Shown piece after piece: positions 17,601 through 28,200 of a stretch of 64,000 nucleotides of DNA. Where the stretch lies: the NCBI GenBank assembly GCA_949130485.1, contig OX422204.1, forward strand, positions 1,116,001 to 1,180,000, read 5' to 3'. This DNA comes from Agelas oroides. Lineage: Eukaryota > Porifera > Demospongiae > Agelasida > Agelasidae. Position 1 is the stretch's first letter. Every line of letters starts with the position of its first letter. The notes under the pieces were generated by a model that was not told the origin of the DNA, searched no databases, and saw nothing but the letters and a program-made list of their open reading frames with translations. Both the position numbers and the translations under genes were made by a program.

Positions 17601-20600
17601 AGGGAGGGAGGGAGGGAGGGAGGGAGGGAGGGAGGGAGGGAGGGAGGGAGGGAGGGAGGGAGGGAGGGGAGGGGAGGGGAGGGGAGGGGAGGGGAGGGGA
17701 GGGGAGGGGAGGGGAGGGGAGGGGAGGGGAAGGGAAGGGAAGGGAAGGGAAGGGAAGGGAAGGGAAGGGAAGGGAAGGGAAGGGAAGGGAAGGGAGGAGA
17801 GGGGAGGGGAGGGGAGGGGAGGGGAGGGGAGCGGAGGGGAGGGGAAGGGAAGGGAAGGGAAGGGAAGGGAGGAGAGGGGTAAGGATAGCTTTGTAATGGT
17901 ACCTCATGCAAAGTAGGTTGTACAGCTTCTTTACTCCTGGACCATCCCCAACGGCTTCCTCCCTGAGTGAGCAGTTTTGTGTGGTCATAGTTGGACGGAG
18001 GGGAAGGATAGCTTTTCCCCAACGGCTTCCTCCCTGAGTGAGCAGTTTTGTGTGGTCATAATTGGATGGAGGGGAAGGATAACTTTTCCCCAACGGCTTC
18101 CTCCCTGAGTGAGCAGTTTTGTGTGGTCATAGTTGGATGGAGGGGAAGGATAACTTTTCCCCAACAGCTTCCTCCCTGAGTGAGCAGTTTTGTGTGGTCA
18201 TAGTTGGATGGAGGGGAAGGATAACTTTTCCCCAACAGCTTCCTCCCTGAGTGAGCAGTTTTGTGTGGTCATAGTTTCCAACTGGTAGTTAAGTGTTCAC
18301 TCATGCTCACCACTTATCAGTCTTGGAGCATCCCCCAGTGGCTTCCTTCCATCTGAGTGGACCATTTCCTGAGGAAGTTTTTTTGCTGCCAGACTGGCAG
18401 GTAAAGATTCAAGTCTGGCAGCTTCTTCAGTAGCAGGGGTTCCTACCTGAGTCAGCATCCTTCTCTGCCAGACGTCTGAAATTTAGGAAGCCTGTCAGCT
18501 GAAGAAGACAGTCAACATCATCAGGAGTTGAAGGGCTTGGAGGTAAAAAAATAAACATCCTTCGCCACACACCAGGCCAAACAGAAGCAAGCAAGAGTGA
18601 AGACGTCAGAGCATGACACCAGATAACATTAAAGTTTTATGGGTGACACTTCGTGACACGGTGGTGGACAACCTGCCAGTGTGGAGCACAGGCAATGACT
18701 CTTCATCATCAAGAAACACTTTACCTGAGAAGCACCAGGTGGGACTCGTACCTGGAACTTTTAGTCCACCAGGTGGGACTCGTACCTGGAGCTTTTAGTC
18801 CACCAGGTGGGACTCGTACCTGGAGCTTTTAGTCCACCAGGTGGGACTCGTACCTGGAACTTTTAGTCCACCAGGTGGGACTCGTACCTGGAACTTTTAG
18901 TCCACCAGGTGGGACTCGTACCTGGAGCTTTTAGTCCACCAGGTGGGACTCGTACCTGGAACTTTTAGTCCACCAGGTGGGACTCGTACCTGGAACTTTT
19001 AGTCCACCAGGTGGGACTCGTACCTGGAACTTTTAGTCCACCAGGTGGGACTCGTACCTGGAGCTTTTAGTCCACCAGGTGGGACTCGTACCTGGAGCTT
19101 TTAGTCCACCAGGTGGGACTCGTACCTGGAACTTTTAGTCCACCAGGTGGGACTCGTACCTGGAGCTTTTAGTCCACCTATGAGTGCTTTTCACAAGTCA
19201 CTTCCATGGCTTCCTATGCCATGGTAGCTTGTTTTGTCCAAAGACGGGAAGATATTCCCATATTAGGAATGAGAGGAACTCAACTTGAGACTTGATCCAG
19301 TCAAGCGCTAAGCTGAGCTGAGCTGAGTGCATGTTCATTAGTGTTGTGGTCCTCTTGACCATGTGCCACATGAATCAACAAGCCTGGGAAAGATGGTCTG
19401 AGTCACAGGCCACTTCCATGACTACACAACCACTTGTTTTGTCCTCTCTCTTTCAAAGACAAGAAGAGATTGCCATATTAGGAGTGAAAGGGGTGGTTGT
19501 GGAAGCCGTTACCGAGGACCCCAGGAAGTAGGACACTTGTTTGTTCAAACACCTGTCAAGTGCGGTAATGATCCACTCAGGAGCCATTGTGGCTCTAACC
19601 TAATATTACTCTGATATTCAAGCACGTGTGGTGTAACAGGATCTTAAACTAAATGTACTAGCGTAAACAGCTGCCTCATGGGATGGGAACTTGACTTGCT
19701 TCATACTTCTTCTCTCCCCCTCCTCTCTCTCCTCTCTCCCTCACCCTCTCCCCTCTCTCAGCCTCTCACCCTCTCACTCTCTCAGCCTCTCACCCTCTCC
19801 CCTCCCTTTTCTCCTTCCTATTTCATTCAACCCACTGTGTCAAGTAGAGTGCATCTTTCCCTAGTTACACTACCTTTCACCTTGGCAGCGGCTAAAACAT
19901 TCCATCTGTAAAAATAATTTTTAGCTAACTTAGGTGTGTCCGCAAACATGAGAGCATTCAACTCTGATTGGTCGGTTGAAGTATTGTGTGACTGGGTCAT
20001 TTGTGGCAACCATTTCAGTGCTAAGCATTCAGAGTAGGTTTCGCTACCCTGTGGTCGTGCCCTCTGCGTTGAGACAATAGCGTGTTTGCACACACAAGTA
20101 CGTACTCCACATACCGTCTTTCTTCACCAAAGAGGAACTATAATTCAATAGAACTGTTAGGAGTGCGAGTGACATGACATGTATCGCATGGGGCAGACAT
20201 AGACGTGGGAAAAAGGGTCAATCATATTATCGCCATGGTAACAACCAGCTCTGCTGGAACAGCTGTTTATGTTTCTGGGACAGGAAATAGTTCTGAGCTG
20301 GACATGCTAGTATATAGATGGTTTCCTAATGTCAATTAGCTTTTCTACTTCTGGAGGGCAAATATGCAGTCAAGAGGTAGCTGTACTTTTGCCTTCAGAA
20401 AAGCAGTTTTAAAAAATCTTTTGGCACTCATGGTGTAACTCTTCCTCGCCTGTATTTTGCACATGGCTTCACTGAACACAGGCCCTCCAAAAAAAGGACT
20501 GGTGAGTTGTGCAGCAGCGAATCAAAATTATCCTAAAATTTTGTTCGACTCGCTATTACTCTAAACTCCAGTAAATGCCCACTGACAAGCTAGTTTATTA

Positions 20601-21489
20601 GACTCACGTCTGACTAGTCTCGTGCCCAGACCCCACCTTCTCACAAGGAAAAGAGTCTGGCGACTATTGAGTGCTTCCTTGGTTGTGCCGAGTCAGCTAT
20701 CTTGATATTTGAATAAGTGAATGATTGTGTCCTTGTGTGATGTAGCACTGTTTCATTGGCTAGGGTCAACACTTGTATGACATTGCGCTACTTCATTGGC
20801 TTGTTCGGAATCAAGACTAGCGTCTGACAGGGAGTAGAGGGGTAAATTAGTTGCCACACCTCTTCAGTGTAGACCAAAAACACAACTCCTCTGTGCCACT
20901 TTATCCTCCTGTGTGAGGACCTCACAAAGGTACAGTTCCTTTTATCTCCACTTGTAATCTGTAACCTGAAGAAATGCCTGCAAGTGATTAACTCCTTGCA
21001 CTCACACTCACCGGTTTATTCTGCCCAATCAGAGAGCTGCATTCTAATTACATGATCACTGGTATGTTAAGTATCAGTAACAGAATCAATCAATTAATTA
21101 ATTAAGAAATTATGCAATAAATTTAATTTAATCAAATCAAATAACAAATTATGTAGTAATTATGTTTAATTAAATGGATAAATAAATTACACAGTGAATT
21201 AATCGGTAGTGATTAATTTACATTTTCCTCTTCCTGTCTAGGTGTTGAATGTGGTAATCTGATTGGTCAATTTTTTTCTCTAATGGTACAGATTCAGACG
21301 GAGCTCAGAACTGAGAAGGTTGGTCTAGGAACAAGTTTCTCCAAGCAAAGTTTGGACTCAGCTGCAACCCACTCGGCAACTCAGCGCCACCATCGAATGA
21401 TGAGGCACTATTTGGATGTCGTTTCAAGGGAAGAAGCTAAGAAATCCAAACCAGAAAAAAAGGGAAAATCCACCATTTTTATGGAGTAG
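9095..21489 (+). CDS. AGGF1: Angiogenic factor with G-patch and FHA domains 1 orthologue
   Basis: The family protein combines an OCRE repeat region, an FHA phosphopeptide-binding domain and a G-patch. It is spliceosome-associated in the nucleus and reported as angiogenic when secreted in vertebrates. Twelve exons: 9095-9908, 9970-10061, 10174-10240, 10474-10763, 11204-11378, 11696-11885, 13106-13259, 13962-14198, 14288-14355, 15971-16039, 17410-17509, 21292-21489; they total 817 codons plus stop. The N-terminus (1-110) looks coiled-coil. OCRE tyrosine repeats (TGYYYDP, AGMYYDS, GTYYYFDP) lie at about 285-445. FHA residues SKSHACI and GSTNGTFLDEKRL lie at about 543-594. RASKRRKKVGSEP leads to the G-patch (KMGWQKGQGLGKD) at 719-752. 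Exon 1 donor (T|GTAGGT) is the least certain junction. Human AGGF1 is 714 residues; the excess is in the low-complexity linkers, including a repeat (QTASTDAPWSD, QTASTEVPRSD) in exon 4. Intron 11 is 3.8 kb and repeat-laden. Confidence 0.93.
11404..11640. repeat. Tandem repeat in AGGF1 intron 5
   Basis: Three copies of TTACCATGAGAATGAATTAA followed by AACACAGCTG, then an AT-rich stretch with repeated AATAAAG(A/G)CAGCTGTT. Confidence 0.85.
16030..16155. repeat. 29-bp minisatellite carrying copies of the exon 10 donor
   Basis: Four units of ACAGGTACACACTCTCACCC plus CTCACAAAC begin across the exon/intron boundary (exon ends at 16039). Each unit therefore repeats the CACAG|GTACAC donor sequence of AGGF1 exon 10. 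Confidence 0.88.
17530..17880. repeat. Polypurine tract (GGGA / GGGGA / GGGAA)n
   Basis: About 350 nearly pure purine bases on the plus strand start 20 bp after the G-patch exon of AGGF1. Blocks of GGGA, then GGGGA, then GGGAA follow each other. Mirror-symmetric stretches could form triplex (H-DNA). Confidence 0.95.
17935..18272. repeat. 71-bp minisatellite, about 5 copies
   Basis: The unit contains AACTTTTCCCCAACGGCTTC and GAGTGAGCAGTTTTGTGTGG, with a period of 71 bp (for example 18013 to 18084). It lies in AGGF1 intron 11. Confidence 0.9.
18737..19178. repeat. 34-bp minisatellite, about 13 copies
   Basis: The unit is CACCAGGTGGGACTCGTACC followed by TGGA(A/G)CTTTTAGTC. It contains the palindromic pair CCAGGTGGGACTCG / CGTACCTGG. 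Copies differ mainly at one A/G position. In AGGF1 intron 11. Confidence 0.93.
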
Positions 21490-24400
21490 AGTCACCGGTT
21501 TTCGATTCTGTGGTTTATATAATACTTGTCTGTGAGTACAAAGTTGTTACAACACCTGGTAATTTCTTTTGAGAAATTGTTGAATGAAAAGTGTGGAATG
21601 AACACTCATAGTAAATGGGCTACTATGGCATAGTTCTGACAGTTAGTGGCTTGTAACCATAGGAACCACTGCTAGACAAGTGGGAGCCGTTGGTTCAAGG
21701 AAAAGAGCCAAGGGCCATCTACGTTTCAACCAATATTCACAATCTGTTTACACACAACTGTCCTTGTTGTTTCGCTGTGGTGATAATGTAAACAGTATAG
21801 TGCAGATCATTCATACGTCGAGTGTGGCTTAATATGTAACACAATGAGTGAAGGCAGTAGACACTGAGACCATGGGATCTATGTGACGACACTTGGGTAT
21901 GTGTTTTAGAAACCTGAGTACCTTAAGCTGTGGAAAGTGAGCATGTTTCTAAGAGCTTAAAGGGATTCTAGAATTTTACCAGACAAGTTAATTGTCTATA
22001 AGGTATTGTATTAGCTATGTTAAGTATTTTGGGGGGGGTAATAAAGTAAATAGCTTCTAAATGTGAGCTTTTATTTAGTTTTACAGGATTTAGAAGCAAT
22101 TTCACACACACTATTCTAATCAACAGAATCTGAATGTGCTGCATTGTGCAATTGTATATACCCTCAGGTATGTATGTGTGCAAAATGTGGGTCCTAACGT
22201 GGAGAAACAGTACCTGATACGTTTATTATTCTATTTGTACTTTTAATTATACAATACTCATACAATAGTTGCTGGACATAACCAATTAGTCACATTACCA
22301 GCCCCTCACATGGCACCACACAACCACAAGGCCTTGGGACTGCATTCTCAGTAAAATTGATTTATGACGCATGATGCAACTTTATCATGTGTAGGAGGAA
22401 GTTATGCAGTAGAAGTTATTTATTTTTTGCTGCTAAATGTGACATCACGGTAACGTGTCATTATTTGTGCAGAGTTCAGTTCCATGGTGCGTGACAGGTG
22501 TGCTACATCAAACAGATTTTTACCTATTACCTAATTAAACCGGTGGGCTATTTGGGCTGCACCCGCTCTGTTCACCATGGGTACGATGCGTAGGTTTTCC
22601 TCCTCGCCTTTACGTTTGCAGTACTATAAACGCTGGGAGTTAACCTACCAGCTGTCAGCAACATCGTAATTTGCGTTCCTTTTAACGAAATTATAATTGG
22701 GATGGAGGCATTCCAGTGTGTGTAGGGTGGAGAAGGAGGTGCGTGTTATTATGTGGGTATGACTGTGAGATCACCTACCCACTTTTCGATGAGCCTTCTG
22801 TGAATTGATCACAGGCGAAATGACACCTTGAGACATTAGGAGATCTCCTAATGTGGTTAAAACGAATGCCTCCCCCGGTAGCTTTAATTGCATCGTTTGA
22901 AAACAAACCTCTGACTGTTACGACTGTTGACAGCTCGCATTCTGGAATCTAATAATTAATTTTGAAACTAATACTAAATGGTTTTAATGAACATTTTGCT
23001 GTTTTGAGCATGACGGAAAACTACGTACATACATGAATACGTACAAACACACCTTTATTCAAATGTGCAATATATCGAATTTGAACAGCCTGGGAAAGAG
23101 GCTGAAATATGAGATAGTGCAAATTATCTTAACAGGGAGTTGTGATTTACAGCACATTAATGATAATCTAATACTGTGGATACATTCCTAATGGAAAGGT
23201 GTTGCATACATTCCTAGTGTATGCAACACTTTTGAGAGCTTCAATAACCTCAGAACCTGCTAAGGCTGCTTTGAGGAGAGGACCGAAGATTTATCTGCTG
23301 CTTAACCTTGACATTGCAGATCAACATGGTGACGGCTCTCAAAGTGCGTTTTTATACCTGTCCTATCGCGGGAATGAATATCAAGCACTCCTGTTAATAA
23401 TTATTTGAAAAGTTGAGAATTTCTAGCTACTGCTAGAAGAGCTGTCCAGCCTAGATTTATGTAGGTGTTTGAGAGGACTTGGACTGAGTTTAGTGTAGCT
23501 GCGGGTAGAATCAACAAATCATTGTTTGGTTACGAACTAATTGCTCTAGTCTTTACTGTGGCCACAGCGTCAACCAAATACAGACACCTCCACTACAAGA
23601 AATACGTCTTGTGGAAATAAGAACGGTGTACTATGACGCTGATGGTACTGTACGAGTCCTCTTGGTGTTTGTTATCATAGCAACACACACTCATCTGGTT
23701 GACACGAGGAAAGAGTAGAAGGAAATAATATCGAGTTTCATGTGCAATATGTAGCTAAGGCTGATAACATATGGGCTAATTGGCCTTGTCTTTACTGTGG
23801 CCACAGTGTCAAACACAGATGCTACTATTACATGAAGTACGTATTGTAGAGCTGATGCCAATGGTACTATACGAGTGTACGTATCATGTCAATACACACT
23901 TCTCTGGTTGCCATGGGAAACTAGTTTTAGAAGGAGAAGAAAATAATGAGCGTGCACCAATAGACAGTTTTCCCATGTTAATGAGCTGCAACAATTTTAG
24001 CCAAGGCTTATTTATAGCTATGCATGAAAAAGATAACAATCGCAAGCAACACCTCTAATTTGGGCACAGCCATTTTACAGTTAAAAAGTGAGCTACTCCA
24101 ATAAGCTCATGGTGCTGCACCATGTTTGGTAAGTGGCAAGAGCGCATGATGACATCATTTGTATACGCTCTTGTAAGTGGCTAGGGATAGTCTCGACCAT
24201 CTTTCATCCACCTCTTGAGAGAGTGATGATCTGGTACGTTGCCAAGAACACTCAACTACAGTGTTGCCAGGGTTTATGCAAACTGTGGTTGCCAAAGATA
24301 CGAGACAGAAATGCAATTTCCAGATTGATTTATCACTCTGTAGCTGGCCAGCTGCAGAGGTGTTAGATGCCAATAGCATAGTTGGTCTTCTAGTACACTC

Positions 24401-25203
24401 TTGTTGATAGGGACCATCTATAACTGCACTATTTTCCAAAAGAATGTCATTGTGACAGTAACCTGTGACCCCCTCTCATGCATAACCAATAATTATAGTA
24501 GAGTCTGCATGTACATGCTCACTATGTCACAAGTTGTTTTGAACCGAAATAGTTGTGTACATGCCTCCTTAAAACCTCATCCCTCAGAGCGCCAGTTCTT
24601 TTTCAGTTTTCACACATCACACATCATGCATCCACTACTGCTGGCATTCTACAATTTTATCATGGTTAACAAAACATCCTGGGAACTTGGCATCAGACCA
24701 TTTTTTCCCCCAAGAAACTATTGTCTTAAAAGATACAGCCACTTTATCATTAACAATGGGAGCTTTTGGCATGATTACACAAGCTATTAAATGGTGTGGG
24801 CAGCAAGCAAGATATGCATCAACCCACTCCCCATGCACATCAACATGGACTACCCACCCCACTGCCTTCCACAACCCTTCTATGCACACAACTAACAAAC
24901 ACAAAGCATAGTTGGCAAAATGGCACAAGATGTAGGGATGGTGTGAAATTGTTGTGGTGTCATTCCCATCTAGTTTGGTTGGTTTTTGAGGGTTCCATCC
25001 CTACATGCACTTGTTTTCATTCAGAAAACTTTTTTATGACTTGTAAATATTTTAGAATGGTAGTACATTTCGTCAATCCAGCATTACCAAATGAGTGCAT
25101 ACTTTCCAAACTGAAATCACAGCCATTTCCGGTGAACCACGGCATAAATTCTTCTGCTCAGCTAAGGACTCTTACTTAGTACCGTCTCTTTATACCTGAA
25201 ATC
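21490..25203. other. 3.7-kb gene-free interval between AGGF1 and the Reeler/knot gene
   Basis: No frame here looks like a real exon. Visible structure: an AATAAA at about 22040 that could serve AGGF1 or an unrelated transcript; and a diverged local duplication, with CTTTACTGTGGCCACAG at 23552 and again at about 23791, each followed by related sequence ending near TACTATACGAGT / TACTGTACGAGT. An inverted pair AAGAGCGCATGATG...ATCATTTGTATACGCTCTT lies at about 24137-24172. Confidence 0.55.
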
Positions 25204-28200
25204 ATGCAGTCGCATGTTGCGGAAGTGTTCGTCATGAGGTTCATCGCTATGCTGCTGCTCTGCGGTCGGTGCATGGCGTATCGGACGGGGCCACTTGCAG
25301 CGACGTGCGAAAGATTTCACGTAAGCCACGGCTCAGGAGCGAGGAACGTAAATGCGAATGTGACCATCCTTCTGCGCAAGATGGACGGAACGGAGGTGTC
25401 TTGCATCCAGACTTCGGAAAACTACAGAGGTGCGTATAGCACTTGGGTGGGCCTGGTAATGTGTGCAGCCATATTTGTGCAAGGTTGGGAACAATTGCTG
25501 AGGAAATTGGAATTTCCAGCTTGTTAAGTTCACTTGAACAACACTGCAACATTAAATGTAAATGGCTGAAGGCATCCTGCACCACTCAATATTCTTCATA
25601 CTACATGCAGATAATCCCTGTACTTGCTTGCACCCTTTTGCTCCACAGTGGAGCTGATCAGCTCCCAGAAGCTGGTCAAAGGTTTCATGATACAGCTGTA
25701 TGCAGGAAGAGGACAATTTCCTACTGACAGTAATGCTGATCTTCCACATGGAGTTAGAAAAGGACCCTGTTCAAAATCACTCTCTCACCTGTAAGTTGAC
25801 ATTGCTGCTGCACATCTGACCTGTTCACATGGCAATTTGTGCACCAGAATTGTGGCAGCATAGTCTACCCACCTACTTATGTTACGTACAGTTTTATGGA
25901 ATTTGCACTGCAGTACCCTCGTTCCCAGCTGGGCTCCCCCTGCAGTAAGGAGTGCCCCTGGAAGGAGACTGCTGCAGTGACTGGAGTACCATTGCTAACA
26001 ACTGATTTGTATTGTTTTCTATCTACAGTGAAATACTTAACACAAAGAACATAAGCATTGGATTTAGGAGCTCAAAGAGTGCCAAGTCCGTGACATTCAG
26101 GTATACTTTACTTGTGTCCTACTAGTCTCGTGGACCTGCCATATTCTTTATTTTACCCCACTCCTCTCATGCATATGGCTGCTTCACAAAACATTTGTCC
26201 TACATGACTGGTTACTGACAGAGGAGGTAGAACGCAATCACGTGATGGTGACTATTAACTGACATTCCAAGGCCAAGAAGTGTAGATGCAAGCTAAACAA
26301 ATGGCTATATGGATGAAGTCGCGATGGGCACAATGGGCATGCATGGTTTTCGACAAAGCTGAAGATGTTTGGCAGCTAAAATGGCCTCCTTTTACTCACC
26401 TTGCGTGGAACTGGCAACCTACAAGCCTAGCTTGCGAAGTGAGTCATAATAACCAATTTTGACTAGCCAGATGGCTTCAGCTTAGTCGAAAACCCAATGC
26501 ACCCGTCGTGACCTAGTCCATAGAGCAATCCTTGTAGCTTGCATCCACGATTCTTGCCCTTGGAATGTCATCAGAGTGTGCTAATTGTCGCTACGACGTG
26601 ACATCATGTGCTCCCTCCTCTGAGTTACTGTAGGCTTCTTACCAGCAACAAGAAAAGCATAAGAAGAGCATTTGTATAGTGCTTTACAGCTACTGTATTT
26701 CTGATTCCGGTACCACAGGTATACTGTTGTGTTCAGCATGATGGAGCACATGGAGAACCAGAATGTGACCTTTAAACAGTGTCCACCACCTCCAGTACGC
26801 AAGTGCACGGTTAATGCCACCTCAACTGATGAAAGTGATGATATTTGCAGAACAGATGACAACACAGAGAAGGTTGGTAGCTGGCAATACTCTCACAGAG
26901 GAAATGGGCGAGGCTAGTAATACTTCACGGTCACATTGCAGCCTTCCCAGGCTCTCTCCTCATGCTTTTTTTTTTTTGTTTGTTTTTTTGTTTTTGTTTT
27001 GTTGTAGTGAGAGAACCTGAGAATGTAGACCACACACCTCACAGCACTTGTTCAGTTTCAAATTTGAAATTCGTGGCATTCCCTAAACAGTCTGGTGAAC
27101 AAAGTCGAATTTCTTATTCCCCCAAAGTGATAAGGACCAATGAGATTGCGAGATCGGTAATTATTACGTAGCACTTCCCTTACAACAGTAAAATTTGTTC
27201 ATCTCCATTCGAGTATCCATACCTTTTTTGAGCAGGTTTGCCACAAATTTTTTTGATTGTTGCTAGGTTACATTGTCGCAAAAGTGTGCACTAGCCCAAG
27301 AAATTTGACTTGGTTCACCAGACCGTTTCTCCTCGTGAGAGGGTGGGGTCTGGAGATGAGACTACTGTTTCGTGAACGTGGAACACTAGCCTTGTCCCCA
27401 GGCCCCACCCAAAAATCGGGAAAGGGGCCTGGTGTCACTTGCAAAAATTTCCGTATGTGCTGAGTCAGCATGTTATGCAACAATTACATGCCTTACGTGA
27501 TCGCGTGGTAGCCAGCTACTGTTGACGAGAGTAGATGAACAGATCTTGCTACGGAGTGACTATAGGCGAATCTTGTGAGGCAAGAGTAGTAGCCTAGCAA
27601 GCGTAACTACGCTCTAAGTTTCTGAAACCCGAGGTTTAAAAAAAGTCTGCTAGCCTCGTTCCCATTTTCAAATGGTCTTGGAATGAGTCTACCACTTTCA
27701 CGTGTCAAGAATTTAGTAATTGGTAATGGACGAACGTGATTCCTCTACTCCAAATGAAGACTGCTGACACAGCACATACAGGAATTTTTTCAAGTGACAC
27801 CAGGCCCCTTTCCTGATTTTTGGGTGGGGCCTGGGGACAAGGCTAGTGGAACTCTACCACATGTAGTGTGAATAAGCAAGCCTACACTATACCCTCCAAC
27901 ATATACACAAGGTATTTAGTGGCAATGAAATCACATTTGAGAAGCTGCTAATTAACTGACTATCCTGGAACTGTTGACATAGTTCTGTCAACTACCTATT
28001 AACACCTCTTTCAGCCTATTTGGAGGGACCATTCAAAGTTCCCAGGGTAGTAAAGCTATAAGAACACCTGCCTACTGTGTTCAATGTACCATGAACTGTC
28101 TGCCAATCAGTTGTCATGGAGATGCTTAGCTGCATGGCCTGGGCCAATAAGAAACTGTATCCGATATTCGATATTCGTAGTATAGCAAATGGTATAAGAT

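Noticed and set aside
17365..18093. Pro/Ser/Leu-rich frames over the polypurine tract
   Set aside because: Simple-repeat translation in an AGGF1 intron. Equivalent frames at 10136-10455, 14461-14676, 15760-16037, 46708-47526, 61127-61451 and 63084-63326 were rejected for the same reason.
24134..24928. Several 70-130 codon frames in the intergenic region
   Set aside because: No domain, splice-consistent partner or similarity is recognisable; the lengths are expected by chance in this base composition.
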